Assembly: GCA_036502005.1 (NCBI GenBank) | Contig: DASXZH010000002.1 | Coordinates: forward strand, 124,001-188,000 | Direction: 5' to 3' | DNA length: 64,000 nt | Origin: DASXZH01 sp036502005 | GTDB lineage: Bacteria; Armatimonadota; Fimbriimonadia; Fimbriimonadales; Fimbriimonadaceae | Shown: in pieces, positions 24,723 to 33,516 of the stretch | Layout of the letters: each line of letters opens with the position of its first letter | Position numbering within the stretch: the stretch's first letter is position 1 | Translations under genes and position numbers: made by a program | The notes under the pieces: generated by a model | What the model saw: the letters and a program-made list of their open reading frames with translations, nothing else | What the model was told of the DNA's origin: nothing | Database searches by the model: none

Positions 24723-26069
24723 TTATCCTTGCGTTACAAGGGACTCGACCTCATCGGTTTTTTCTTTCAGGAGTTTTTCATCCCCGTGGGTTTCAACGTT
24801 TAGCCGGATCACCGGCTCTGTATTTGAACCCCGAAGATTGAATCGCCATTTAGGGTACTCGACACTAAGGCCATCGAGCTTATCGATCTTTGCGTCTTTG
24901 TAGTGCGTTTCGACTTGGGCCAAGGTCTGCTTCACGTCCTTTACTTTGGCGTTGATCTCGCCGCTGCATGGATAGTTCTTGATCATTTCCCCGACTAAGT
25001 CGCCAAGGGTGCGGCCGGTTTGCGAGACCAGTCTGGCAACAAGCAAGAACGGGATCATTCCGCTATCGCAATACCAGTTGTCTTTAAAGTAATGATGGGC
25101 GCTCATTTCGCCGCCATACACGGCGTCTTCCGCGCGCATCTTTTCCTTTATGAAGGCGTGCCCGCTTTTGCAAACCACTGCCCGCCCGCCCATTTTGGCC
25201 ACAATGTCGAGCGTATTCCAAGTCAGCCGAGGATCGTAGATGATCGTCTGATGCGGATTCACGCTAAGCAAGGCGTGGGCGATAAGCCCGACCAAATAGT
25301 AGGCCTCGATAAAGTTGCCATCGCCATCGAAGAAGAAGCAGCGGTCGTAGTCGCCATCCCAGGCAACTCCAAAATCGAACTTCACCTCTTTCATGCGGGC
25401 CATTTGGCACGCTCGGGAGGCTTCCAAAATTGGGTTAGGAACGCCGTTAGGAAACTGGCCATCCGGCTCCCATCTCATTTTTTCTACTTGCAACGGCAAT
25501 AGCGGCAGAAGCTTATCAAGCGCGACCGATGCAGCGCCGTTACCCGAGTTGGCGAGGATTTTAAGCGGCTTAAGGTCCTTCGGATCGACCAACTTGAGCA
25601 GGTGGTTTATGAAATCCTTGTAAGGGTCTCGCTGGCTGATGCTGCCGCGTCCGGAGCGCTCCCACTTTTTCTCGAAAGCTCTCTTCTCGATTTGAAGCAG
25701 GCCGGTATCGCCGCTAATGGGACGCGATTCCTGACGCACCATTTTCATGCCGTTGTATTCGGGCGGGTTATGACTCGCGGTGATCATGACGCCGCCATCG
25801 TAGCCATAAAAAGCGGTGGCGAAGTAAACCATCTCGGTGCCGACCATACGGAGGTGGATCACATCCACACCGGCATCGGTTAGGCCGCGGCTCAAAGAGT
25901 CGCAAAGCTCGGGTCCGGAAAGACGGATATCGTAGCCAATGCACACCGAGTGGGCGTTGGTTTCATCGGCATAGGCGCGCCCTATGTCATAGGCGATTTC
26001 ATCATTAAGTTCGGTCGGCACAATGCCGCGAACGTCGTAGGCCTTGAAGCAGGGGAGATAGTCGCCCAT
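24723..26069 (-). CDS. manB: Phosphomannomutase/phosphoglucomutase
   Basis: 448 residues. It interconverts hexose 6- and 1-phosphates, feeding GDP-mannose or UDP-glucose for polysaccharide synthesis. All four alpha-D-phosphohexomutase motifs are present: the phosphoserine loop 'MITASHNPPEYNGMKM', the Mg2+ loop 'DGDYDRCFFFDGDG', the sugar-recognition 'GGEMSAHHYF', and the phosphate clamp 'RGSNTEPVIRLNVE' near the C-terminus. 'ISGDTGLLQIE' and the GGEMSAHH box are typical of the PMM/PGM class. AAAGGA precedes the ATG. It is 17 bp downstream of cinA on the same strand. A decayed copy of its 3' end lies at 15072-15235. Confidence 0.9.
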   Translation of the reverse strand: MGDYLPCFKAYDVRGIVPTELNDEIAYDIGRAYADETNAHSVCIGYDIRLSGPELCDSLSRGLTDAGVDVIHLRMVGTEMVYFATAFYGYDGGVMITASHNPPEYNGMKMVRQESRPISGDTGLLQIEKRAFEKKWERSGRGSISQRDPYKDFINHLLKLVDPKDLKPLKILANSGNGAASVALDKLLPLLPLQVEKMRWEPDGQFPNGVPNPILEASRACQMARMKEVKFDFGVAWDGDYDRCFFFDGDGNFIEAYYLVGLIAHALLSVNPHQTIIYDPRLTWNTLDIVAKMGGRAVVCKSGHAFIKEKMRAEDAVYGGEMSAHHYFKDNWYCDSGMIPFLLVARLVSQTGRTLGDLVGEMIKNYPCSGEINAKVKDVKQTLAQVETHYKDAKIDKLDGLSVEYPKWRFNLRGSNTEPVIRLNVETHGDEKLLKEKTDEVESLVTQG

Positions 26070-26086
26070 TAGCTATCCTTTCTACC

Positions 26087-27340
26087 CTAGTTTTGCCAGT
26101 CCTTTAGAATCTCTTCACGAAGGAGGGTTAATGCGAACTGAGCGGCCCGGTTTCTTATGTCTTCCCTTATGCCCCTAAATCGATACTCTTCAACGCGCGT
26201 TCCGTTTGGACCGGCTACTGCAAGGTAGGTCAATCCGACCGGCTTATCGCCTTTATCGCTAGTTGGGCCGGCGTTGCCGGTGAGGCTAACGCCGTAGGTG
26301 CTTTCGAACTTGCGCTTTATGCCTTCCGACATTTGCTGGGCTACTTCTGCGCTAACGGGGCCGATTGTGGGGTCATTTAGAAGCTTGGGTTCCACACCCA
26401 ACTCGTTTTCCTTGGCTTTGGTTGTATAGGTGATGAGCCCGCCCTTAAAGGTCTTGCTTGCGCCTTCGACGCTTGTCATTCTCGCGCCTAGGCCACCGCC
26501 AGTAATGCTCTCGGCCACGGCAACGGTTTGGTCCTTTTCCTCAAGGAGTTTTAGCGTTGCTTCCTCCAGGGTGGTCTTGTCTTCGCCGAAAATTGCATCG
26601 CCCAGCAATTCTTTTATTTTCGCCAGGGTGGGTGCCATCAGTTTTTCCGCTTCTTCAACCGTGCCCGCGCTTGCCGTAACTCGCAAATGGACCTCGCCGG
26701 GCTTGGCGTAGGGGGCAATGGAAGGGTTTTCGTAGGCGAGTAGTTCTTTAACTCGGTCTTCCACCGTGCTCTCCCCCAATCCGCAAATTCTAAGCAAATG
26801 CGAATGGATGATTTGGCCGCTGGAGTAGCGCATGAGAAAATCCCTCACGGGACCATCGACCATGGGTTTGAATTCGTTCTTAGGGCCGGGGAGGGCGATC
26901 ACAACTTTGTCGTCCTTCTGGCAAATGAGCCCGGGCGCCGTCCCGTTGGGGTTTTCTATTGCCACGCTATGTTTCGGCCGCATGCATTGGCGCACCTGCG
27001 AATCGGTCCAGTTCAGCTTTCTTAAAGCGAACAGCTTGCGTAGCTTTTCCTCGATCTCGGGATCTCGTTCCATCGAATCATCCATAGCCGCCGAGATACC
27101 ATCTCGGGTGAGATCGTCTTGGGTCGGCCCAAGACCACCGATGGTGATCACAATATCCGCCCTTTTGAGAGCCAGTTGGAGGGCCTCTTTAAGCCGCTGA
27201 AGGTTATCCCCCACCGTTTGCCGGTGCACATGCCGAATCCCTAGCTCAGGAAAAAGTTGACCCAAATGCTGGGCGTTTGTATCCACGATTTGGCCCATAA
27301 GGATCTCGGTGCCAACGGATACGATTTCAGCGGTTTTCAT
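26087..27340 (-). CDS. cinA: CinA family nicotinamide-nucleotide amidase / competence-damage protein
   Basis: 417 residues. Residues 1-~170 form the MoCF-like COG1058 domain ('EIVSVGTEILMGQIVDTNAQ', 'GGLGPTQDDLTRD'), which hydrolyses NMN- or ADP-ribose-type pyrophosphates. Residues ~255-417 are the C-terminal deamidase ('VAVAESITGGGLGARMTS', 'GGLITYTTKAKENELGV', 'GNAGPTSDKGDKPVG'). Together they recycle NMN in pyridine nucleotide salvage. Full-length two-domain CinA is ~415 residues, as here. The ATG overlaps the stop of nfo by 4 bp (ATGA), so the two are translationally coupled. pmm follows. Confidence 0.93.
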   Translation of the reverse strand: MKTAEIVSVGTEILMGQIVDTNAQHLGQLFPELGIRHVHRQTVGDNLQRLKEALQLALKRADIVITIGGLGPTQDDLTRDGISAAMDDSMERDPEIEEKLRKLFALRKLNWTDSQVRQCMRPKHSVAIENPNGTAPGLICQKDDKVVIALPGPKNEFKPMVDGPVRDFLMRYSSGQIIHSHLLRICGLGESTVEDRVKELLAYENPSIAPYAKPGEVHLRVTASAGTVEEAEKLMAPTLAKIKELLGDAIFGEDKTTLEEATLKLLEEKDQTVAVAESITGGGLGARMTSVEGASKTFKGGLITYTTKAKENELGVEPKLLNDPTIGPVSAEVAQQMSEGIKRKFESTYGVSLTGNAGPTSDKGDKPVGLTYLAVAGPNGTRVEEYRFRGIREDIRNRAAQFALTLLREEILKDWQN

Positions 27341-28179
27341 TGATCGATGAGGTCCTTAAGATGCTGCAGGTTTTCTACGTGCTTCTCGGCCTCCGTCTCT
27401 AACAAAATCGGGATATTCTCAAACCGTGGATCGTTGACCAGACATTTGAAGGCTTCATCTCCGATGAACCCTTTGCCGATATCCTCGTGCCGATCGATGT
27501 GGGAACCCAGTTCGCGCTTGCTGTCGTTGCAGTGGATCACTTTCAGCCGATCCAATCCGATGATCTTATCGAATTGTTCAAAGGCTTCGTTAAAGGTTTC
27601 TTCCGTGCGGATATCGTAACCGGCAACAAAAATGTGGCATGTGTCTAAGCAAACTCGCAGCCGTGGGTGGCCTTTGCACTCTTCCAAAATAACGGCAATC
27701 TGCTCAAACTTGAAGTTGAGGTCGCTTCCTTGGCCGGCCGTTGTTTCCATGCAGAGAGTGACCGTTTCGGGCGTATCGTCGAGGATTTGAGTGGTTGCTT
27801 CCGCAATTCGCATGAGGGCTTCGCCCTCCGTTTGGTTCTTATGCGAACCCATGTGAGAGACGAGGAATTCGATGCCGTACATGGCACAACGAAACATCTC
27901 TTCTTGAAGCGCCTTGTGGCTCTTCACCGCCAAAGCCGGATCGAACGCGCTTAAGTTGACCAGGTAGCTGTCGTGGCTAACGACCGAGGTGAGGCCAGTT
28001 TCCTTTTGGGCTTCTTTGAAGTCGAAGACCATCTCATTCGAGATGGGCTTGGCGTACCATTGCTGAGGGCTGGAAGTGAAAACTTGCACGGCTGTGCAGC
28101 CGATTTCTTTGCCTTGGCGGAGGGCGTTTCCTAGCCCTCCTTTGATCGGTATGTGCGCCCCTAACAGCTTCGCGGCCAT
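27337..28179 (-). CDS. nfo: Deoxyribonuclease IV (AP endonuclease)
   Basis: 280 residues, the family's normal length. It cleaves DNA 5' to abasic sites in base-excision repair using three zinc ions. Characteristic TIM-barrel motifs are 'VSHDSYLVNLS', 'TTAGQGSDLNFKFEQ', 'LDTCHIFVAGYD', 'HCNDSKRELGSHIDRHEDIG' and 'ILLETE', supplying the His/Asp/Glu ligands. ACCTCCT on the plus strand (AGGAGGT for this gene) lies 12 nt before the ATG, rather far but the only candidate ribosome binding site. It heads an nfo-cinA-(pmm) operon and is divergent from the decayed toxin-antitoxin pair. Confidence 0.93.
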   Translation of the reverse strand: MAAKLLGAHIPIKGGLGNALRQGKEIGCTAVQVFTSSPQQWYAKPISNEMVFDFKEAQKETGLTSVVSHDSYLVNLSAFDPALAVKSHKALQEEMFRCAMYGIEFLVSHMGSHKNQTEGEALMRIAEATTQILDDTPETVTLCMETTAGQGSDLNFKFEQIAVILEECKGHPRLRVCLDTCHIFVAGYDIRTEETFNEAFEQFDKIIGLDRLKVIHCNDSKRELGSHIDRHEDIGKGFIGDEAFKCLVNDPRFENIPILLETEAEKHVENLQHLKDLIDQ

Positions 28180-28199
28180 GTATCGGAGCGTACCTCCTG

Positions 28200-28205
28200 T
28201 ACAAT
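28200..28205 (+). promoter_or_regulatory. -10 box (TACAAT) of the decayed antitoxin gene
   Basis: TACAAT ends 6 nt before ATG 28212, the leaderless spacing seen at several other genes in the window. It overlaps the Shine-Dalgarno region of the divergent nfo. Confidence 0.35.
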
Positions 28206-28211
28206 AGAAGC

Positions 28212-28461
28212 ATGCTCACGCAGATACCTTCTGGCTTAGAACACGTGATGAATATCGACCCCAATATTTTGGGCGGCGAGCCGTGTTTTAACGGAACGCG
28301 CGTGCCCCTTGAAACCATTGTCGACAACCTTGCTGCTGGAATTAGCCGAACGAATTTTGAGGAATTACCCTTCGCTCACGCAGGAATACATTGATGCAGT
28401 TCTTCAGTGGGAGCAGGCGCTCGCTTATAAGGCCACTGGACTTGAGTTGCGCGCTTCGTGA
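28212..28461 (+). pseudogene. DUF433 antitoxin, frameshifted
   Basis: The first ~53 codons read as a DUF433 protein: 'MNIDPNILGGEPCFNGTRVP' followed by 'LETIVDNLAAGIS'. At about 28367 the frame slips by one base. The continuation 'YPSLTQEYIDAVLQWEQAL' lies in the next frame and ends at TGA 28459-28461. Unbroken, it would be ~80 residues, the family norm. DUF433 proteins are VapB-like antitoxins paired with DUF5615 toxins, and the toxin start (GTG 28458) overlaps this stop by 4 bp. The shift should abolish a normal antitoxin. Confidence 0.8.
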
Positions 28462-28787
28462 AGCTTCTATTGGATGAGATGATGCCCGAGGAACTCGCCA
28501 ATCACTTGGTTGGACACGAGGTCGGCCATGTTATCTCCCTAGGTTAGAGGCATATTTCAAACGGAAAGCTACTCACTCTTGCGCAGTCCACTGGATTTGA
28601 GGTTTTCATAACCAAGGATGGGAACTTACACCACCAACAAAACTTGCTGAATCGGCCAATTGCTATCATGGTAGTGCGCGCCAGAACTCAAAGTCTCCCT
28701 TCCTTGCTAGCACTTGCGCCGGAGATACTTTCAACTCTAGCTGGCATAAAGCCTGGCACGGTCACGATTGTTGGACAATATCCTTAA
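28458..28787 (+). pseudogene. DUF5615 PIN-like toxin with in-frame stop
   Basis: The frame from GTG 28458 reads 'KLLLDEMMPEELANHLVGHE', then 'VGHVISLG', then TAG at 28545-28547, then 'NGKLLTLAQSTGFEVFITKD' and 'NLHHQQNL' to TAA 28785. These are the acidic PIN-like motifs of DUF5615 (Asp in LLDE, TxDxN written here as TKDGN). The TAG stands where the family usually has Trp (GW), so a single TGG to TAG change is likely. The 109-codon length is otherwise complete. The 3' end overlaps the convergent DUF3352-like gene by 4 bp. Confidence 0.8.
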
Positions 28788-30493
28788 CTGATACTTCCTG
28801 GATTCGGAGCAGGCGGCGCTTTCGCCTTCTTCATCGTGTCGCCCATCCAGTGGATCGCCTTCTCCCAATCGAGCGGAATAAACAACTCGAACACGCCCGT
28901 TTTGTTATCGTAGTGAGAAGAGCCAACCACGCCGGCGTGTCCGCCGCCGAACACTTCGGTATAGACCGAGTCTTGGCCGCTCATGGCTGACTTGAAGATT
29001 CTATGCAAGCTCACCATGAGCGCGGATTGGGCGCTCGGAACAATAGATTTTTCCATGGCCACAAACGGCGCATCCTGAGCTAAAGTCGGCCCGCTCGTTC
29101 CCATCGCCAGCACTTGAGCCTGCATAGCGGGTGAGCTCGTGATATATATCGTCCCGCGCGTGGCGATAACGGACCAAGGATCCTGAGGCGCTGGCTGAGG
29201 CTGACCCTGCATGGTGGGCTGTGCAGTCGCGCCCTGCTTTACGGTCCAAACTGTAGCTTCGCCGACTTGCGACTTTGTCACGGTTGCATTGCCCCACGCG
29301 CTTGAATGTGCTTGCATCGCATCGAAAACCTTGTTGGCAACAACGATCGGATCCTCGCCATTTGCCGAGTCCGCGTAGAGCAAAATGCCAGGCTGCATCG
29401 AGTTTGTACTACTAAAACCGCTTGCAGTAGGCGAACTTGTAGTAGAGGTCTTACCGGGGTAGACGGCAAGCTCCACATCTCCCGATAGCTTTGCAAGCAC
29501 ATCGCTAATAGGATCGATCCCGTTCTTTTGCCGAACGTCTGCCAAAGCACTTTCGACCGTCGCTTCGCTACCGGTCGATTTCGCGTAAGCCGTGTACCAA
29601 GCGCTGGGATCAGAAATGGCCAAAACGCCGTAAGCTCCGGACGGAAGCTTGTTCAGAATCGACAAGTCGAGTTTGGGTGCCGTGCCGAGTCCCTCATCAT
29701 TGATCGGCGTGCGGCAAACCATTGCCAACCCTTTTTCACGAACCGCAATCCCTAAAGAGAACCAGCCGCTGGATTTCATCACTGGCCGCTTGTTAACTGC
29801 CTGCGACTGCCGATACACTTCCGGACTTACAAAGCACATGAGGTTCGAGTCGGAGGGCAGTGCCGCCCTTGCCGCCGTGTAAGCGTTGAGCGTGGCTACT
29901 GAAGGCAACTTGCCTTTAGAGACTTGAACGATCTGGTCGAAACGTGCCGCGCTATTTGTAAAGATCAGATAGTTGCCAACCACCCCAAGAAGCCCGTTTG
30001 GCATCGCTGGCATCGCGTACAGTCCTCCTCCCGGCCCTTCTTTGCAATCTTTGGCAAGCGCCCTTTCAACTGCTGAAGAGTCGGTTATAGACATAAATAG
30101 CGCGGTTTCAGTTTTTTCGAATTTAGCGTCCGTCCAGGCTGCGAACGCGAGGTTGTTGGTGACGTACGGTTGGACATCTTTGACGACTGGATTGTTATTG
30201 AAAGCGTTGCCGAGGAGAGTCGCACTCAAATCACCTATCTGCTCACTTCCCAAGGCCTGCTTGATTCGGGCAAATGAGGCTAGTTGGCTGGTTGAGGGGT
30301 TGCCATCAAAGGTTGCCACAAGCGACGCATCAGCCGGAATATATTTAATGGCCGCTTCGCCGGGTCGGTTGGTTAGATATTTGTAGGCTGCAAACGCAAG
30401 GACGGCAACTGCGGCGAGGCCCAACATGGCAACCGCTCTTCCAATCCCTTTGCCCTTCTTTTTGTTCACTTCGGCGATACGGCTGTTTTCCAT
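28784..30493 (-). CDS. DUF3352-like membrane-anchored protein
   Basis: 569 residues from ATG 30493, chosen because AGGAG lies 8 nt upstream. The open frame continues 10 codons further to 30523 without support. A basic cytosolic start (NKKKGKGIGR) and one membrane helix ('AVAMLGLAAVAVLAFAAYKY') lead into a large extracytoplasmic domain that begins 'AIKYIPADASLVATFDGNPS'. The P-A-D-A-x-x-x-x motif after the helix is typical of DUF3352 proteins. The C-terminus is Pro-rich. Function unknown. It converges on the decayed toxin gene. Confidence 0.72.
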   Translation of the reverse strand: MENSRIAEVNKKKGKGIGRAVAMLGLAAVAVLAFAAYKYLTNRPGEAAIKYIPADASLVATFDGNPSTSQLASFARIKQALGSEQIGDLSATLLGNAFNNNPVVKDVQPYVTNNLAFAAWTDAKFEKTETALFMSITDSSAVERALAKDCKEGPGGGLYAMPAMPNGLLGVVGNYLIFTNSAARFDQIVQVSKGKLPSVATLNAYTAARAALPSDSNLMCFVSPEVYRQSQAVNKRPVMKSSGWFSLGIAVREKGLAMVCRTPINDEGLGTAPKLDLSILNKLPSGAYGVLAISDPSAWYTAYAKSTGSEATVESALADVRQKNGIDPISDVLAKLSGDVELAVYPGKTSTTSSPTASGFSSTNSMQPGILLYADSANGEDPIVVANKVFDAMQAHSSAWGNATVTKSQVGEATVWTVKQGATAQPTMQGQPQPAPQDPWSVIATRGTIYITSSPAMQAQVLAMGTSGPTLAQDAPFVAMEKSIVPSAQSALMVSLHRIFKSAMSGQDSVYTEVFGGGHAGVVGSSHYDNKTGVFELFIPLDWEKAIHWMGDTMKKAKAPPAPNPGSIS

Positions 30494-30599
30494 TTGTTCG
30501 GCTCCTACAATAGTATTCAACATATCGGGTGGAACCCGGAGTTAAACAGTAAGTTGCAGCTTAAAAGGGGGCTTAGGACTCACGTATCGGGAGGGGAAA

Positions 30600-30641
30600 G
30601 GTTGATAAGTGATAGGTGATAGGTGATAGGTGACAGGTGAA
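30600..30641 (+). repeat. Heptanucleotide repeat, AGGTGAT type
   Basis: Six 7-bp units: ggttgat, aagtgat, aggtgat, aggtgat, aggtgac, aggtgaa. Same unit family as at 32547, 33437, 33801 and 49624. Confidence 0.7.
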
Positions 30642-30798
30642 ACGGGAAGAGGAGCAGTGACGTGAGCCAACTTCAGCCGAAGCCGCGAACTTGGCCTACT
30701 ATGGGACTGTGGTGGCCCGACACCGCTTTAAAACGGGCGGCCCGTCGTCGGCAAAGGCGTTAAAGAAGATTGGGAGGACCGGTTTCAAAGGTTTGTTG

Positions 30799-30853
30799 CT
30801 CGCGCCTCTCCCGGTTCGCGGACTCACCGACCTCTCCATCCGGGAGAGATTTG
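30799..30853 (+). repeat. Partial copy of the MITE-like core
   Basis: A 55-bp stretch from 'ctcgcgcctctcccgg' through 'ttcgcggactcaccgac' to 'gggagagatttg' matches the centre of the elements at 49403-49536 and 51446-51573, but without their terminal repeats. The hairpin CTCTCC...GGAGAG is kept. Confidence 0.6.
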
Positions 30854-30923
30854 TAGCTGAGGGAAGGCCCAGGATTGTTTATTTTGACGCCTATGGTCGT
30901 CGCCGATGTCTGTCGCCTGACTT

Positions 30924-31550
30924 CTAAACCCGCGTTCTTGTTTTCTCCAGCCAATCCTTGGCCGCTGAGATCTCTTCAGAGGAGATCTCGTGTCCTCCTT
31001 TGACCCAGTTCAGGGTCACATCCGCGCCGTAACTTTGCATCTGGGCTACCAGGCGCTCCGCGTTTTCAACCGGAACGATGGAATCCCATTTCCCTGCTGA
31101 AACAAAGAGTCTTTTGCCCCCCAGGTCTGGCGCTGCCACATCGGTTAGGGTAACCATGGGCCGGAACAGAATAGCCTGTGCGATGCTCCCCGGATGAAGC
31201 AGCATGGTACTCCAACCTATATTTGCCCCGTTCGAATAGCCGATGGCCACAACCTGGTCAGCATCAAAAGAATAGGCCTCCGCTGCAGCCTTGATGAAGG
31301 CGGCCAAGTCGTGGGAGCGCCCTTTAATATCGTCAAAATCAAAAACTCCCTCCGCGAAGCGCCGAAAAAAACGCGGCATGCCATTCTCGACCACCGTTCC
31401 GCGAGGACTTAGAAGCCCAGCCGTTGGCGCAATGCTGGCCCCGAACCGGAGGAGGCTGTTTTCGTCCCCTCCGGTTCCGTGCAGCAAAAGCAGAGTGCGT
31501 TTGTCGCCTTCCGTGGCCGGTTTGTAGCGGTGAATGAACTCCATAGCCAT
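30924..31550 (-). CDS. MhqD-like carboxylesterase (alpha/beta hydrolase)
   Basis: 208 residues of the phospholipase/carboxylesterase family. The oxyanion-hole segment is 'LLLLHGTGGDENSLL', the nucleophile elbow G-Y-S106-N-G is in 'VVAIGYSNGANIGW', the Asp lies in 'SAGKWDSIVPV' and the His in 'VKGGHEIS', completing the Ser-Asp-His triad. It is closest in pattern to Bacillus MhqD. It lies 4 bp downstream of the ring-cleaving dioxygenase gene, mirroring the mhqO-mhqD pairing used against methylhydroquinone and other electrophilic quinones. The role in quinone detoxification is inferred from this pairing. Confidence 0.85.
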   Translation of the reverse strand: MAMEFIHRYKPATEGDKRTLLLLHGTGGDENSLLRFGASIAPTAGLLSPRGTVVENGMPRFFRRFAEGVFDFDDIKGRSHDLAAFIKAAAEAYSFDADQVVAIGYSNGANIGWSTMLLHPGSIAQAILFRPMVTLTDVAAPDLGGKRLFVSAGKWDSIVPVENAERLVAQMQSYGADVTLNWVKGGHEISSEEISAAKDWLEKTRTRV

Positions 31551-31554
31551 TACG

Positions 31555-32496
31555 CTACCGTCTCCAGCGGCGGCGGATGGGCAAAAGGGCCTTTTCGATC
31601 TGGCTACGATACGGCTCGTATCGCTGCGGTAGTTTTAGTCCGCTGCCCAAGGCTTCCACCGGCTCATCGATGGCCATGCCTGGTCCGTCGGTTGCGATCT
31701 CGAAGAGCACGCCGCCGCGCTCCCGATAGTAAATGGACCGGAAGTAGTCCCGCTCCGTGATCGGACTGACACCATATTTGTCGCCGGAAAGCTTTTGGAA
31801 CCACTTTTGCTGACTGGCGTCATTCTCGGTCCGAAAAGCCACGTGATGCACGCTGCCGACAGCGACTCGTCCGTGGCCCGCTTCGGGGTCTTCTATAAGA
31901 TCGATGTATCGCCCAATCTCTGTTCCTGAACCCGCGAAACGGGTTCGGTTTCCATCCCGACTCACTTCCTCGCAGCCCATTTCACCGACCAAGGTTTCCA
32001 GTGTGGCTTCGTTGTTTTCGTGGAGGAGGGACACACCGTGAATCCCTATGATCGCGTTTTCTTTGCCTATTTCCTGGCTCGACCAGCCGGTTGGGGCGTA
32101 CTCGGATTCGATCAGTTCTAAGTTGATGCGATCTGGGTCTTCGAAAGACAATAAACTCTCGCCGAACCGGTTCTCCTCTGTAAATTCGATTTCGTGCTCG
32201 GTTAATCGCTCACGCCAGAACTCCAACGAACCATTCGGGATCGCCAACGCGATCGCAGAAGTTTGCCCCGAGCCCATCCGCCCCTCGTATCCGCCAGGAG
32301 ACGGGAAGAAGGTGAGAAGCGTTCCCGGCTTGCCGCTTTCATCGCCGTAATAGAAGTGGTAACTGCCGGGGTCATCGAAGTTGACGGTGACCTTAACGAG
32401 GCGCAACCCCAACACGCCCGAGTAGAAATCGATGTTCTGCTGCGGGAAACCGCATATAGCCGTAACATGATGAATGCCTGAAATTCTATCTGCCAT
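31555..32496 (-). CDS. MhqO-like ring-cleaving dioxygenase
   Basis: 313 residues with two VOC modules: 'GIHHVTAICGFPQQNIDFYS' at the start and 'VGSVHHVAFRTENDASQQKW' at ~215. Metal ligands should be His9/His10, the His of VHHVAF, and Glu in 'GVLFEIATDGPG'. The long 'LTFFPSPGGYEGRMGSGQ' insert is typical of the MhqA/MhqO/LinE ring-cleaving group. It is predicted to open hydroquinone-type rings. It is the first gene of a two-gene operon with the esterase. A perfect TATAAT lies 17 nt upstream of the start on the minus strand, so the leader is only ~11 nt. Confidence 0.86.
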   Translation of the reverse strand: MADRISGIHHVTAICGFPQQNIDFYSGVLGLRLVKVTVNFDDPGSYHFYYGDESGKPGTLLTFFPSPGGYEGRMGSGQTSAIALAIPNGSLEFWRERLTEHEIEFTEENRFGESLLSFEDPDRINLELIESEYAPTGWSSQEIGKENAIIGIHGVSLLHENNEATLETLVGEMGCEEVSRDGNRTRFAGSGTEIGRYIDLIEDPEAGHGRVAVGSVHHVAFRTENDASQQKWFQKLSGDKYGVSPITERDYFRSIYYRERGGVLFEIATDGPGMAIDEPVEALGSGLKLPQRYEPYRSQIEKALLPIRRRWRR

Positions 32497-32513
32497 ACTT
32501 TTTATAACACTAG

Positions 32514-32519
32514 ATTATA
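32514..32519 (-). promoter_or_regulatory. -10 box (TATAAT) of the mhqO-mhqD-like operon
   Basis: A consensus TATAAT on the minus strand ends 17 nt before ATG 32496, inside an AT-rich island (tagattatatatagtag). A second TATAAA lies closer (32501-32506). Confidence 0.5.
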
Positions 32520-32546
32520 TATAGTAGTTCCTTGGCGAAGCGTAAT

Positions 32547-32577
32547 AAGTGAAAAGTGATATGTGATAGGAGAAAGG
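32547..32577 (+). repeat. Heptanucleotide repeat, AAGTGAW type
   Basis: Units aagtgaa, aagtgat, atgtgat, aggagaa, then agg. A short reverse-complement run (tcacctttcacttatt) follows at ~32661-32676. Confidence 0.6.
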
Positions 32578-32706
32578 CGAATGGTCGCGGTGACGAAAAA
32601 CCCCCATCCCAACCCTTCCCCCTCCGCCGGAGCGCAAGGGGAAGGGCTCTTCGGGGCGTATCACCTTTCACTTATTACATCCGCCCATAATATGCACCCT
32701 AGCACT

Positions 32707-33438
32707 ATGAAACTCCTCCTCACATCCTCTGGCATATCCAACCCAAGCATCAACAACGCCTTGGTAGAGCTCCTCGGCAAGCCGATTTCCGAGTGCAATG
32801 CGCTCTGCATTCCAACCGCGATTTATCCCTTTTCCGTTGGCCCATCCATGGCCTATAAGTTCATCACAGGAACGGCGTCCAGCCCAATGTGCGGGCTGGG
32901 TTGGAAGTCGCTGGGGGTGTTAGAACTCACTGCGCTACCTAGCGTGAAGAGAGAAAACTGGGCCAGTGTCGTACAGGAAGCAGATGCTCTGTTAGTTTTT
33001 GGTGGCGACGTTTTGTACCTGCGCTACTGGATGCGGGAGTCCGGACTGGCAGACCTATTCGCATCTCTACCCAATATGGTTTATGTCGGCGTTAGCGCGG
33101 GAAGCATGGTGATTGCGTCCGAGATCGCCGAAACCTACACTCACAGCAAGCCGCCTGACGACGAAGATATCAAGTCGGAAGAAATCTCGCTAGCCACGCC
33201 CGAGGGCGAAGCCTTCAACATAACCCTTGCCGTGGCGCCGGGTTTAGGGCAGACTGACTTCGCATTGATTCCTCACGTGGAGAACGAGAGATTCCCGGAG
33301 AACTCGCTTGCCAGCATCGAAAAGTGGGTATCAAAGGTGTCCGTGCCGTTGTACGCGATCGACGATCAGACCGCGATCAAGGTGGCCGGCGGTAACGTTG
33401 AGGTTATTTCTGAGGGGGAATGGAAGCTTTTCCCATAA
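32707..33438 (+). CDS. Peptidase E-like (S51) / class I glutamine amidotransferase-like protein
   Basis: 243 residues from ATG 32707 (MKLLLTSSG). The first strands and 'ALLVFGGDVLYLRYWMRESG', then the nucleophile elbow 'YVGVSAGSMVIA' (Ser in G-x-S-A-G), fit peptidase E and its cyanophycinase-like relatives. The closing 'VPLYAIDDQTAIKV' is also typical. Family members cleave Asp-X dipeptides or similar substrates; activity here is inferred. The frame is open back to 32563, but that part is repeat DNA. CATAAT lies at 32686-32691, so the transcript may start very close to the gene. Its stop codon touches a long heptad array. Confidence 0.83.
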   Translation: MKLLLTSSGISNPSINNALVELLGKPISECNALCIPTAIYPFSVGPSMAYKFITGTASSPMCGLGWKSLGVLELTALPSVKRENWASVVQEADALLVFGGDVLYLRYWMRESGLADLFASLPNMVYVGVSAGSMVIASEIAETYTHSKPPDDEDIKSEEISLATPEGEAFNITLAVAPGLGQTDFALIPHVENERFPENSLASIEKWVSKVSVPLYAIDDQTAIKVAGGNVEVISEGEWKLFP

Positions 33439-33516
33439 GTGAAAAGTGAAAAGTGAAAAGTGATAGGTGATAGGTGATAGGTGATAGGTGATAGGTGATA
33501 GGAGATAGGAAAACCC
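33437..33516 (+). repeat. Heptanucleotide tandem array, eleven units
   Basis: Three aagtgaa, one aagtgat, six aggtgat, one aggagat and a partial agg in perfect 7-bp register over 80 bp. It begins at the last base pair of the peptidase E-like stop codon. This is the longest heptad array in the window. Confidence 0.85.

Noticed and set aside
30691..30927. 78-codon plus-strand ORF
   Set aside because: It is made largely of the MITE-like repeat core and has no family resemblance.
33437..33516. Heptad array as a CRISPR
   Set aside because: Units are 7 bp with no spacers, and no cas genes are nearby.
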